Origin: Aspidiotus rigidus
Taxonomy: Eukaryota > Arthropoda > Insecta > Hemiptera > Diaspididae
Direction of reading: 5' to 3'
Assembly (NCBI GenBank): GCA_035079385.1
Contig: JAVHKY010000008.1
Coordinates: 4,014,001-4,078,000 of the forward strand
DNA: 64,000 nucleotides
How positions within the stretch are numbered: position 1 is the stretch's first letter; each line of letters starts with the position of its first letter. The notes below the pieces were generated by a model. That model had not been told where the DNA came from, did no database searches, and saw nothing but the letters and a program-made list of their open reading frames with translations. The position numbers and the translations under genes were made by a program. Below are positions 34,040 to 47,300 of the stretch, piece by piece.

Positions 34040-34417
34040 CTAGTCGTAGATATCATATTTCTGAGGATACTTCTTCAAGAATTCGTTCAGTTGATGAGTT
34101 GTCAGATTGTTACCAGTCGTTGAAAAACTTTTGGCTTCTTTCCTCTTTCTAGCAAATTCTCGAGACAATTTTTCACTGCAAGATCTGAAAGCTTGTATCT
34201 CCCGGCCACAGTCAGTTTGATCGAAATCCCCTTTCTTCAAGCAGGCCATCATCACGTACATTTCTTGTATACAATTCTTGCCGCTCGAACGAGTCGAAGC
34301 ACCAGAAACATGATTTCGAAGTTTCATAGGTAATTCCAACTTGAACTGAACTTCATGTTCTTTCGTAGTGTACCGAACTTTCGGAAAAAACTTCAGTAAT
34401 GAGTCCGTCAATTTCAT
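34040..34417 (-). CDS. CHCHD1: CHCHD1 / mitochondrial small-subunit ribosomal protein mS37
   Basis: Single-exon ORF, 125 aa. A twin CX9C (CHCH) fold is formed by C49/C59 and C70/C80 in CIQEMYVMMACLK and CGREIQAFRSC, which parallels human CHCHD1 (MSVMMACWK...CRKEIQGFLDC). The N-terminus is basic, and the C-terminus LNEFLKKYPQK matches the family's LNKLLQRFPNK. Such proteins are oxidised on import and sit in the mitoribosome small subunit. Convergent with ENY2. Confidence 0.88.
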   Translation of the reverse strand: MKLTDSLLKFFPKVRYTTKEHEVQFKLELPMKLRNHVSGASTRSSGKNCIQEMYVMMACLKKGDFDQTDCGREIQAFRSCSEKLSREFARKRKEAKSFSTTGNNLTTHQLNEFLKKYPQKYDIYD

Positions 34418-35131
34418 GTTTCAATTAAGCGACCCAACTTTGGAAAGATGAATTTTAGAAGCCGGATGAGGCGATTGTGAATGACAAATTGTAATACATA
34501 CTGTTGAGCTTACATTTCCATGTGTCAGTTTTTAAAACGACCCGCAAACTCAAATGTAATCATTGAAATTTAATTAAATCTTTTTACAGGCTAATGAGCT
34601 AAGGACTAACGTAGAACGAGAAGCACGATTGCCGAAGTTCGAACTTTTTTTTCATCTCCTTCCCTTGCCTTCAGAGTTCAGACCCTTCACCATTCAAAAC
34701 AATCAAATTTTCATTATCATAAAAGATTTTTCACAGATTCAAAAATCATCAGAAGTAGCTGGTAGATCCTAGACCCACAGACTGAGGGACCTTCAACTTC
34801 AACGCGGGTGAGATTGACGTATAATGAAAATAAAAATCCGGGAAAAAAGGTGTTCGGTTCACGAGTTTGGCGCTATAAACAAATTTTTTCTCCAAATCGT
34901 TATCTCAGATATACATCAGACAGCCAATCACCACTCTTCTTGGCCATCTTGATCTTGATTTCTGGGTATGTGGTGCTGTCGAAAATTTTATGCAGTGAAA
35001 GCCAACTAAATTTTCGTCGTTAAATCTCTCGTGGAACAGTGTTCATCTTTTAAGAACAATTTGTGACGGTAGCAGAACTTCTGACCAGTGTAAAGTATTT
35101 GTTTCGTTTTCTCATCGTTTAATTTTCTAAG

Positions 35132-35358
35132 GTAAGATTCAATCTGCTCTATTACAAGACATTTAAATATACTTGATGATATGCAATTTCTCCCGAGAAA
35201 GTGGGTTCTCTCTGATTTAATTAGGAACCTGTCCGGTTCTACTCATACTTCGGCGGAAACTAAATATTCTAGAATTAACGATCGCCTCTCAAGAGACTGT
35301 AATATAATTGTTCGTATTAGTATTCCACTATCGGATTATCGCTACCTACTGCTTTCAG
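35132..35358 (+). other. 5' UTR intron of RpL35A
   Basis: AAG|GTAAG at 35131 is a strong donor, and TTTCAG ends at 35358 immediately before the RpL35A ATG. I infer a noncoding first exon ending at 35131, the usual layout for ribosomal-protein genes. Confidence 0.5.
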
Positions 35359-36311
35359 ATGCCAGACGAAACGAAAAAGAAGGAGAAGAAGGCAACCCCT
35401 GCCAAACTAAAATTGAAAAAACGACCCAAGACTACCTATGGTCGGTTGTATGCGAAAGCTGTTTTTACAGGATTTAAACGTGGTCTTCGAAATCAACATG
35501 AGAACACAGCTCTTCTGAAAGTTGACGGTTGCCTTTCGAAATCTGATTCAGAATTTTACGTAGGAAAACGATGTGTTTATGTATACAAAGTGAGCAGTTT
35601 ATCACTAATTGTTCATTTACTATGGACGATGAGTTCTGTTTAGTTACGAGCGAACACGTTTTCTTTTGCAGGCCAAAAGAAAGCGACCAGTTCCTGGTTT
35701 ATCAAAGAAAAATTCCCGTGTTCGAGCTATCTGGGGAAAGGTTACGAGACCTCATGGAGGCACTGGCTCGGTTAGAGCTAAATTCAAGAGCAATTTGCCA
35801 GCTAAAGCCATGGGACACAGAATTCGTATCGTAAGTAGATGCAAATTGCTTTAAAAATCGATTTCAGTTAGGCAACTAGTGAATAGTTCAATACGATGAA
35901 GATGAGGGGTATATTTACTATAGTAATGTGTTTGAGGAGAAAGCTTGTATGTTGGCACGAATTTACTGACGTTCGATTCCTTCAAGATTGTTTATATTTT
36001 TATCGAGATATTCGTTTCTTCGAGTCGCTATAAATTGATATCGATTATGAGGTGTGGAGCTTTCCTGTGAGTTTGATGAACATTCGCGCCATGTCCCTTA
36101 AACGGAAAAATGGAACTTTGACTCCATTGAATTTGTGAGCTGTATTTGTCTAGATATAGAGGATCATTTCTTCTGTCGAACATTTGCCTTGTTTCAGTAA
36201 TCTGTCCAAAAAGTGATTGAAGGCTTACCTCAAAGTTACTACTAATGTTCAACGAATTCTAATCTCCATTTTATTTTTTTCTTTCAGATGCTTTATCCGT
36301 CAAGAATTTAA
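35359..36311 (+). CDS. RpL35A: 60S ribosomal protein L35A (eL33)
   Basis: Exons 35359-35589, 35672-35830 and 36288-36311 give 137 aa. Diagnostic blocks: [20 protein letters not shown], then [35 protein letters not shown]-like [14 protein letters not shown], and the short last exon MLYPSRI. The basic N-terminal extension is longer than in vertebrates. Structural 60S protein. The second intron (457 bp) shows no RNA gene I can support. Confidence 0.95.
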
Positions 36312-36576
36312 TTTTTAATGCTGCTCTTTTATCGGTTCTATGTTTCAATAATGAATAAATTGTTCGAGAATCTACTTTGTAGTTGGTCATTTTTCGCAGA
36401 CTTTCCCTTCTCTTTCATCTGAACAGAATAAGAGTATCAGAAACAAGGATCGGTGAAGTAAAGATCCCTGCTTTCATCATAAAATATTATTTCAAAGTTT
36501 TTAAATTATTATTTTACAACAATTTTTTTCGAATAATTTGAAGTCCATGGTATTTGATCATAATTCAACTTGCCGC

Positions 36577-38322
36577 TCAACAATTACGCCAGCTGACGAT
36601 TTTAGTTTTGAAAGGATCGTACCCGTTCCGCACTAACGAAGCTAATAACTGTACTTTCAACGAAGGTGTCACGGTATTACTTCTAGAAAGTGCCACAGTC
36701 ATCATGTGCACCAATTTCTCATCTTGCCAACCACAATAAACGATTATTAAAAACGAATCACCATCGTTGTCAATTACCGTACCTTGGAATTGACCTAAAA
36801 TCATGCGTGAAATATTATTGGCATTTCAATTCAATCTTTCCGATACCTGAAATATTGACAGATTAGTCTTCTACCTCCTAGTGGCGATTGTACAATCCAA
36901 ACGCCGGGTTCGACAATTTTCGTGGGAAAATCAACTTCGGTCTTGTCTTGTCGTAAAATTTCCGGCATTTGAACGTTCCACATTTGTACCAAGTTGGTTC
37001 CGTTCACTTTGTAAATTCGTCCTTGAATGCATACTGATTCTTCTTCAAATTTTTCTTCGGTTTCGTCCAGTATTAATAGTGCCACGTGCCAGTTACCGAG
37101 TATCTGTTTGAGAACAAATGACAAAAAGGAAATTAAGTCCTGGCACGGTAAGTAGTTTCTGGAAAACCGAGAAAACTCCGGGGATTCTGCCATGGGCAGT
37201 TAATTTTCTGAGATTAAACCCGCCACATTCATGAATAACAAATTCCAGAAGAAAAATTTGTTGGACGATCTGAAATTTTTTCTCGAGAGGAACGGAGGTG
37301 AAGACTATCGTTTGAGAAGTCGAAGAATCTTCTCTTGAAAAAGAAACTAGTGGCCCTGCTCTGGAATAAATAAAGGGGAATAATAAACTGCACAAAAATG
37401 AAAAGATATTTGAACGAAAAACAGCATTGCAAAAAAATTATCTAACAGTACGAAATAATAAGTTGTGGTAACAAAAAGCAAAGTACACGAAATTTTCAAC
37501 TGTTCTCCCGAAAAAAAGAAAAATATGTACACGAATTTTTTAGTGTTTTCTCAAGAAAAACAAAAAAATATTTTTTAGCACTTGAAGGTTTCTTGCATCT
37601 TTGAAATTTATTATTCGAATTTTTTTAAAATGATTTTGATCACTCCTTTTTTTTTAATGGTAATTACGGGGAATATTTTCAATAGTCCATGAATTCAGTC
37701 TACAGTTTCTCTTCTCCTGTCAAGACCTGGAATCCAAAAGATCTGAAGCTTTTTTTCTTACTGAGATTTACTACTCAAAAGATTCGTATTTCTTTCTGTT
37801 AGATCTACAGATGAAAAGATTCGAATCTTTTCGTTCTAGTCAAATTTGGAATTCAATTTTTCATTCCATGTTCTTTAAAATTGATTATTTGTGAAGGGAA
37901 GTTCTTAAAATGAAAATAATAATGTCTTATTATTATTAATGTAAAATAGGCCAAATATTCTTTTCTTTCTAATTTGTTAATGTTTTGTTTTGTATGTATT
38001 AATTTTTCGGTCGACAGTTTTTATTTTTTGTGATTTTTGTTGTTTTTTCGTTGAAAGCACTTTTTTAATGACGTTGAATTTTTTTTTTTTTTCGTAAAAT
38101 TATTCTTAACCACTTAAGGTCTTTGTTTTTTCGTGATTTTTGACTTTTTATTTCGTGCGAAAAAATCTCACCCATAAATAATTGTCAAGTACTAACCTCG
38201 TCAACTGAACGATTGAATTTCGACAATAATGTCGGGCATATTTGCGTTTCTACTTTTCGTTCAACATCTCCTAGGCAGCATCCAACAACGTAAAACAAAC
38301 TTAATATTATTTTTGCATACAT
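36577..38322 (-). CDS. Secreted lipocalin-like protein
   Basis: Exons 38322-38197, 37103-36875 and 36794-36577 give 190 aa. A signal peptide (MYAKIILSLFYVVGCCLG) is followed by ICPTLLSKFN and then ILGNWHVALL, the N-terminal GxW of the lipocalin/ApoD fold. Beta-strand segments follow (GVWIVQSPLGGQFQG; DSFLIIVYCGW; VHMMTVALSRS), then a C-terminal helix (SLKVQLLASLVRNGYD). Lipocalins carry small hydrophobic ligands. The intron after the signal-peptide exon is 1.09 kb and AT-rich. Assignment rests on the GxW motif and overall layout, not on strong similarity. Confidence 0.6.
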
Positions 38323-39606
38323 TTTCCGGAAGTTTGTTGAGCGATGAGTGAATACATAATGAACTAACACAAGAAATTGAATCGTAGGCCATTTCGTTCC
38401 ATATTGTATTTCATTAATAGAGTTCAGTGCTTCGTACGGAAATGCACTCGCGTTATCTTCTCTAGACGATGATAATGAGACGAGGAGGATATTTAAATAT
38501 TGCGAATATTTTACTCGCAACAAACTTTACCTTCAAAATTGTGTCAGTGAACCTGTTCGAAAAGTTCCACCAACTGACAGATCGATTCTTAGTATCCGTA
38601 CGAGAAAAATTATTGCTCCGCTGTACAAATGAATTCTCACTAAATCAACTGAAAAATATAAAGTACTCAGGTCGTATATTGGGTTTTCTAAAATATGTTT
38701 CTAGATACCGAACCTAGTCCACTTAGGTAGCGGATTTTCCAAGTCAGTTTATGAATTATGACTTGTTTTTTTTTTTCAAGAGCACATGTACACTTAAGGT
38801 ATTACTCAAAAATGAGTTTATTCAAAACTTATGAGCCAACTTCTGGAAGCGACAATAGAAATTGTTGATACTGAAATATGAGCTCTATTGTACGCAGTAT
38901 CAAAAATTCTTCATCGAAGCCCGAAATAGTTTTCTTCTTGATCTTACAGCTTCATTTCCCACGGGTAACTAGTTGAACATGGTACACGCTTCTTCCAGCC
39001 GTAGTCGTTCTCACTATTCATAAAACTCTTTTTCAACATGTATCGCATATTCTGTGTCACCTATGATATTTTTGGAATTTCTTTACAGTCCTGGGGAGTT
39101 TTTATTTTCGCATAGCAGTTTTCAAATTTTTATACGGTCTTCGAAAAAGTTTCTTCTTCTCGATACTTCAATGATATCTTGACATAGAAAAAATCTAGAT
39201 CTCTTGAGCTTTACATCTTGGTAGGAAAAAAAGCTCCAGATCTTTTGAAAAAAAGTAATAAATAAATCTCCACCACGTAACAGTCAATGAGAAAAAAAAC
39301 AAGGGACCCGCATACTGAGGCGTCTAGCGACTCAGTCACGTTTATATTAAACATGTCCCCCAATGTAACTTTTCGTATTGATCATTGAGAATAGGTATTT
39401 GAATTTTGATACCTACCCCGGAAGCTGTTTCTGCCATCGCAAACCCATTGATAGAGAATCAAATAGAACATGAACAGTAACTTGTATTTGATAAAAATTT
39501 CATTAAAAAAAGTTAAAAAACATAAGAATACTTCATAATGACCGCAATTAGAAAAATGGAACCTTGAAATGAAAGTTGATCACAAAATAAAAGGAAGCTT
39601 TACAGA
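38323..39606. other. Noncoding DNA between lipocalin-like and SAM-domain genes
   Basis: Upstream region of the lipocalin-like gene and 3' flank of the SAM-domain gene. No conserved coding segment or RNA gene seen. Confidence 0.5.
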
Positions 39607-40693
39607 TTATTTTTTAACAGCCATATTGAAATAAATCGCAACACCAATCACAATCGCGAGAAAAACAACATAAGTAGATGTTGAAGTCATTTTCGATTTT
39701 TCAGGCTGGACAGGCTGGAAATTGAAAAATAAAATACTATGTATTAAGTCATAGACACAGATTCAGATATATTCTCAAAGAAACAATATCAACGTTTCTT
39801 CTAAAAATACGAAAATATTTGTAAAAAATACAACTTGATGCACTACTTTTTCTCTCAATCATATCAACCACATTTCTACGTACAATCACCTTTCTCGGAA
39901 AATGTAATGATCCCTCAATATATTTACAAGGAAAAGGACCAAATAAGTAAATTAGCATTCCAGTTGACTTCATTAGATGGATGACCAGTAAAATTATATA
40001 TTTGTATTTCTCGTCTTAAAGTTGAAAATTTATTTTTCTTGCGCTGAACCAAACTAATTAGCTTCAGCTTTCTCCTCCTTAAAAAATCACAGATCGTCTA
40101 TTCCATGTTTAAGAGTTTTTCGGGTCAAATCTTAATTTTTATTCTAAAATATCTAGATAGTGAAACAAAAGAATACCTTGAGTAGCTCCTTCAGTGTATC
40201 GTCGAACTCCTTGAGTGTTTTCTCAGTGTGGAGACACGTTTTTATTATCAAATCACTCAGGCATGTTTCATCCACAGCCTGATCAATCATATCTTCGGGT
40301 CTCAAATTTTCCAAAGTATGCGATAGGCTGGCATCGACGGTGAGTAAGTGGTCATCAATGCTCTTTAAACCTTTCATAACATCCTCAGGGCTACAAAAGA
40401 ACAATATTACAGACACCGTCCATTATAGAAGCTACACTAAATTCATCTTTGTCAGAAGCCAACTAGTACCTGAGAGGAGGAATTTCTTTCGAGTCACATC
40501 TTTGAAATTTTTTGCAATATTTCAAAAGAAGTTCCGCGTCCTTTTGCTCTATGCCCATAGTTAGCATATCATCTTCGGTTAACGACATGAATATTGTCAT
40601 CGTAACGCCATGTTTCTCGAATACCGGGACATATTTATCTAAATCAAGTCCATGGAGGAATGTTTGCACTACGTGATCTAAATCATTTTCCAT
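39607..40693 (-). CDS. SAM-domain protein with C-terminal membrane anchor (GASZ-like C-terminal half)
   Basis: Exons 40693-40470, 40390-40177 and 39714-39607 join in phase to 181 aa. Residues ~1-75 are a SAM domain (FLHGLDLDKYVPVFEKHGVT...LTEDDMLTMGIEQ...LLKYCKKF). Residues ~76-146 are acidic and helical (SPEDVMKGLKSIDDHLLTVD...TLKEFDDTLKELLK). The last exon ends with one hydrophobic helix (TYVVFLAIVIGVAIYF) plus a short basic tail, MAVKK, typical of a mitochondrial or ER tail anchor. SAM, helix and tail anchor is the order in the C-terminal half of GASZ/ASZ1, a mitochondrial piRNA-pathway protein, but no ankyrin repeats are found upstream. A pyrimidine-rich AG directly before the ATG leaves open an unseen 5' exon. 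Confidence 0.6.
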
Positions 40694-41384
40694 CTTTAGA
40701 ATGAACGAGAATGGCACGAAACTACGCGTATTGTGTTTTTGCTTCTCTGGGAATGGGGGTACGATCACGGCCTACGTACGACAGATCTAATTTCTACAAT
40801 ACATAAAACGTTAATTCATTTATTTCATCTGCATTCCGGATTTCCGGCAAAAATCAGAATTGAAATAATAATAATGTTGTTGGTTTGATGATCAAAATAA
40901 TTATCAATGCCGCTATTCAGCTTCAGCACGCAGCTGCAGGCGCTTGTGCTACGTCATAAAATTATGGATGTTTAGTGAGCGAAGGACCTGTTTTGTTAAT
41001 CTATGAAACGACCTTGAAGAATCGAGCGGAGGCAACTCTCCCTTCCTCAATATTCTTATTCCCCCTACTTTTGCTTTTATTAAAGTACTGTAATTTTCAG
41101 GTTAATAATTAGCAGCAGTCCACGAAACTCGAAAGAAGGAAAAATTATGAACTACTTCTAGGTGATAATGGATTTGGTTTCTCTGTAACTCATTTTCATG
41201 TAGAGATCTGAAGATTTTTCATACTTTTTCTCTTTGTTTCCAATTCACAGATTTTGTTGCCGTCGAAACCTAATCTCTTTTAATACCAAATTTTTATTAT
41301 TATTAATTTTTTTCACTACCCAAAGTTCTTTTATCCCTTTGCGTGATTGGCGGTGGTTGTGTAGCAACTCAAAGGATTTCAATC

Positions 41385-44300
41385 ATGTGGCGTGTTCGCG
41401 ATATTGCCGATAAAATGTAAGTATTTCCAATTTTTCGTTAGATTCCCAACAAACCATGGTACTTGGGCTCTATTCAGTTTTGTTGAATTTTCACGTTCAT
41501 ATCTCATTCTATAATCTTACCATGTTATCTTCATTCTACCTCATGAGCGATTATTTAATCTCCTAGCTTCTGTAGCATTAATCCTTCAAATAATTGCTAT
41601 CTGGGTTAATAAATTGATGATTGTTTCAGTACGAATGTTGTTATGAATTACACGGAGATTGAAGCTAAAGTGCGAGCAGCTACGAACGATGAAGCTTGGG
41701 GACCAACAGGTGTTGATTGATGAATTTATATTCTTGATTCATTTCTGTTTAAGAATCTAGTACTACTTTCTTTATGAATTGTCAACATTGCAGGAGCTTT
41801 AATGCAGGAGATAGCTCACGCTACGTTTACATTTGAGCATTTCCCCGAGGTAATGACTATGTTATGGAAACGCATGCTTCAAGATAATAAAAGTAATTGG
41901 AGGCGTACCTATAAGGTAACCTGAGTATTCGGATGGACTTCTTGGTAAGAATCGTAAGATCCCATCAATAACCTGTCGAAATCTTGGATTTTTAGTCTTT
42001 GTTACTGCTAAATTACCTTGTGCGAAATGGTTCTGAAAGGGTTGTAACATCATCTAGAGAGCACATTTATGACCTACGAGGATTAGAAAACTACAGCTTT
42101 ATTGATGAGTTCGGAAAAGACCAAGGAATTAATATAAGGTATCGTGTCCTAAATTTTAATCGTCGAATACTTGAAACGAACGATAATTTATTGATCATCT
42201 TTAATACTAGACATAAAGTGAAAGAACTGATCGACTTTATACAAGATGACGAAAAATTACGCGAAGAAAGAAAGAAAGCAAAAAAGAATAAAGATAAATT
42301 TATTGGAATGTCGAACGAAGGTGTTGGCACTAAAGGTTTTGGTGAGTTTCTGCTCGTTCCTACTAGCTCTAATTATGAGGTTAATATCGACTTTATTGTA
42401 TGTTATATTTTCAGTTGATGATAAGAGATTTTCGTCGGGAAAGTGGATGTCCGATGAAAATACTTGGGATGGAGACAAAGGCAAAGAAACTACTTTGGGA
42501 TTTCATGAAACTTCTTACGATAGGTGAGTGTGTTCAAGATTAAGGAAATTGACGAATTTGTTATAAAATGAAAATTTGAATTTATTTTATCATTTGGTCT
42601 AGTGATGAAAATGAAAATAAATACGATTCCGAAAGTGAAGCCGAAGTTGGAAAAATTCCACCCATAAGTTTAGTCAATAATAATGTTGTGAATAACCAAA
42701 CAAGTGTGCATTCATCATCTGCGACTAATACGCCCACAAAAACCAAAAACCCTGTCAAGAAAATCGATTTAGGAGCAGCAGCATTTTATGGTAAAGATGT
42801 AACGGTGAGTCAATATCTTGAAGTTGATAAAATGTTTTTTTTTTTTTCTGATCTTTCGTCTCTTAATAGTTCAAATGTTTTCCAAATGACATTTACCCAT
42901 AATTTTTTTCTTTTTGTCATAAGACAATGAAAATCGTTTTAACACGAAAACTATTCTATCTAACACTTTAGCTGACACGGCACTGTATTTTTAGCTCTGC
43001 TCTTCAAAATGAATTTTACTGTAACTCTTTACGAGACTATCTCAATCCACCTGATTAACCCATCTCTTGAAACAGAAAACGATTACGTGAATGATTTTTT
43101 CTTCAAGGAACGATCGAGATTCTCCCTATGAATTATACTCACCAAATTGAATTTTCAGGTCGAAAAGCAAAAACCACCTCCAGCTAATAATGCTGGTCTT
43201 CTTTGTGATATTGGTTTTGGCTCACCTGTTGAGCCGAAACAAACGTCTGCGCCCTTGCAGGAATTCTGTGACTTTAATTCTGCATTCTCGAACACGCCTT
43301 TGGAAAACAAACCCACTGTAAATAAAAACAATATCGGCAGCAATAATATCAATACCGAATATAGCAATAATAACAATCATATTGGTGTCAATCAGTAAGT
43401 GAAAAGCTTTGCATCAATGTGCATTATTATTCCTCAGACGTTCTAATTTCCTTTCTGGTGTTTCAGAACGGACGACGAATTCGCTGATTTCAGTTCCGCA
43501 TTCACGAGTTCTGCGCCTTCATCTAACCCGTCTACCGGTAAATGTTCCTTTTATTCGGTTTGTTGGTTACTTTTTGATGTAGTTTATCTTGTTCATTTTC
43601 AACTAAATCAGAGGTTGCATTTCCCTTCCCTAAAAAACTCGGCCTGTTTTAATTGGTCGGATGTGGATGACGTCAAGAAAATGTGAAACAGATAATACGT
43701 ACTCGTATTTTCTTATCAAATCGACTTTTTTTTTCAATTTTATATGAATACCTGCTCATTATGTATTGTACGCACATTTACAAATGTGACTTCAAAAAGT
43801 CTGTTTTCAAAATGTTTGATGCAGATTTTCCCGAATTCGTAATTATCTGAGTCGTAGTATTATTGAATAATATTTGCTCCATATTCTTTTATTTCAGATT
43901 TCTCGCAATCTACCGCTATGAATTCTTTATCAAACGCTGACCTACTATCGGATGGTGTTTGCAGTAACATACCTCCATTATTAGATACCAGTCTTTCTTT
44001 TAAACCTCCAATCAATTCCAGTAAGTACGATATTGTTGAAAGGTTTATTCACCATTCAGAGTCTATAAAGTCATTATAGGGCGCTCATATAAATAAAAAT
44101 CGTTAGATTTGATTCATTTTGCATGGATACCTAGCAGTACAATATCATTATTACCTATGTACGTCTCTCATTTGTCAGTTGTTAGCAGTATATATGTACG
44201 CCTTACAGCAAAATTGAAAACCCGTGATCAGTCATGGAATCAGTTGAAAAAATCGTTGGCCACCTCGAAAGAAGACGAGTTTCTGCTAGCTGTCGAATCG

Positions 44301-47300
44301 GTGTTGGAGTACCGACCTGGTCCGTTAACGCCTCAAAAACTGTGCGGTATCGACCACGATTCTTTCTCTACCGATGGTAATGTTTTTGTGCGAGACTACG
44401 CCGAGTTATTACGTTCAATTGGTCCAGTACTGGTATCGCATCGAGCATTACCGTCGATCATCAAATTGTTCGTTCTCGAAGGTGGTGATACGAATTTGCT
44501 GCAAGATTCTTTGATCAGTTTATTAGGCCTATTAGAAAATACAAATGTGCCGTCAACGAAAGCTGATAATATTTTGACGATCGTGAAATCTTTATTCGAC
44601 AGCGATTGTATCCAGTGTGCCATTTTGTATGAATGCTCCAGAATGGAGCGAAGTTTTGTCTGGAGAGATTTTGTGCAACAGTTGGTATCATTTCCCGTAA
44701 AATTGGCGAATAAATTTAAAAATAACTTACCGTCAGAATTCGGTACAGGATACTTCGTTCGAGCATACTTTTTCAGTATGTTGAAGGCGATAAAAACGTT
44801 GGCGGACGCAAAGCGTCACGAAGTTGATATTACTAGTAGTTTTCAACCTTTATCATCGTTGTTGAGTAAAGTTTTAGCGAACTTCGACTGTAGTTCCGAA
44901 TTGAAAAGTATTACAGCTTCGTTGATCGTATCCTGCGTAAATGATCCGATTTATCGCTCAATATTTCCTTTTATAGTAGTTGAGCTGGAGGGATCTGCCG
45001 TCATGCGTGTCGCGGAAGCAATTTTCAGTCAAATATCACCGTCCAACGTAAATCTAGTCTTGGGCGATGTAATCTTACGGGACATTCGTTGGAAACATCG
45101 TATATGTGATACGATGTTGATGAGGAAATGTTATAAGAACGATATGATCGTTAAGAATATCACTCAGTATTTGAGGACAGACGAAGCCTTATTCGTCGAA
45201 ACATTTTACAACTTGATCGACGTATGGGGTAATGCAGGTGCGATAAATCGAGTGTCCATCGATCAGAGCGTGTATCTGTCGAAAGCTGTTATTCTCTTCG
45301 CTAAAGCCCTTCCAAAATCAGATGTGAAGACGTGCGACGAAATCAGAAAGAAATTATTCTCCGCGGTTCCTATCTATTTAGAATTGACGCAGGAAAAAAT
45401 GAGAGCCGTTGGTATGATTGTAACTGAATGCGTTCTGAGCAGGATCAACGCAAACGACGCGGGGATTAAATTTGAATACGATGAGTTGCGAAATGAGTCG
45501 AAAATTCTGGTTGAACAACTGCGTTCTTTGGATGAAGATGACTCGGATCAAGTGGAAAATGGATTTTCGGATGCTGATAATATAGAAAATTTGGTGCGGG
45601 AGTATGAAACATCACTTTCAAGTGCGAACGTTCCGGTAATAAATGAGCCGAGGATTACGAAGGAAAAAAACGAAGCGCATGAAGTTCCAACGGATCAAGT
45701 TCCTGCTGAAGAATGGGATAGCGATGACGAATTAACGCCGTACGACTTGTCGAATGACGTTGCGGCTGTTGAAATCCAAAGGCCGAAATATTTACGCGAT
45801 TTGATAGAAGGCTTGCTCGAAAAAACGAATGCGGCTATTTGGATTGGAAGTGTTCAGACTTGTGAAGAATTGGTGAGATCACAGCTTGCCCAAGATGATC
45901 CCTGTGTGGCTATTGAGTTACTCGCTTTACTGGTGGCGTTGGAGAGACAATTTTATATGGAAAACTTCGACACTGTTCGGTACAGTGCGGCGGTCGCAAT
46001 CGTAACCATATATCCAAAATCTTGTGCTCCTTATCTTAGCGAACAGTTTCACGAACCAGCCGGCAAGTATTCGATCTCTCATAAGATGTTTATGCTAGAT
46101 GTACTCGCTGGTTCTGTTCGTGATTTGTGTCAGTTTCGTAAAAGCGACTTCTCGATCGAAGATCGTAAGGATCAACGTATGCCTATCGGGGAAAATGACT
46201 GGAAGCTGGTAGTTCAAGAGCGAATACAAACAAAGACTAAATATAAATCGCGCAGTGAACCAGTGTTAACCAAAGCGAATAACTTGAATGCGTGCATAGG
46301 CGATTTCTTCTATCCGTTAGCGAGAGGGAGTCGTAAATTTGGCGCTGTCACACCGCAGAGTGTGCTAGTGAGTATAGTTGGAATGGATTGGCATCAATTA
46401 CTGGTTCATTATGTGGATACATTAGCTGTAATTATGAGTTCAGCGATCAATTGTCACGCAGCTCCTAAAATGGCACTCGAATTATTAGAAATAACCAAAT
46501 GTTTACGATGCCACTCGGATGCAGCTGTTCGCGCTAGTCTTGTACGATCGATCGCTGCGACCCTTATCGGTCTTCCAACAACGTCATTACTGGATAAAGA
46601 AATACTCGAAGAATTTATCGATATTCGACAGTGGTTAGAACAACAATCTCTGGTCGAAACAGATACCGCGTGTTTTGATTTAGTTAATCACGTTTTATCA
46701 TTAATAAAGAATGTTTACCATTAATTTGCGAAATATTCTGTCGTATCTCATTCTATAAACGTCAATTGTTTTTTTTTTTTTTTTTTTTTATTAAGGCCTG
46801 ATTTTATGTGAGCGTCCTATTTTTTTATATTTTGATAAACTTTGAGAACCATGTTTTATCTAGCCTATTGACTATTTTGAAAAAGAAAGTTATTTTTATC
46901 GTATTTATTTTGTGTTCGCAGCTACACCGATGAATTTCGGTTCACCGTTGATGAATCAGCCACCATTATCTTTAATTGCTCAAAATAATCCAGGAAATTC
47001 GTCGCCAATGGGCGATGAAAAGAAAAATCAACAAGTGAACGTAAGTTAGGTTGTCGATACACAAATTCCTCTTCTTTTGAAAACTCGGATAGAAAATGAC
47101 ATTTTTTTTTTTGGAAGAACTTTGCGATTACACTTGAGGTCTTGAGGTTATGGGCTTGGGAAGGGTGGATGGGACAATGAATTAGATGGTGTATTAGAAG
47201 ATTTTATCATGATTATTTGAGAGGGAGCTAGTGATGCGAGGAAAGACAGAATGGCGAAGGCAGATGTCTTCGAGAGCTGGGCAAGAGAAAAAGTGTCGAG

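Noticed and set aside
35181..35477. Frame upstream of and overlapping RpL35A exon 1
   Set aside because: Conflicts with the conserved L35A frame and lies over the inferred 5' UTR intron.
35831..36287. Possible snoRNA in RpL35A intron 2 (TTTGATGAA near 36070)
   Set aside because: No matching D box or stem.
44396..44623. Minus-strand frame inside the Tel2 exon
   Set aside because: Shadow of the Tel2 reading frame.
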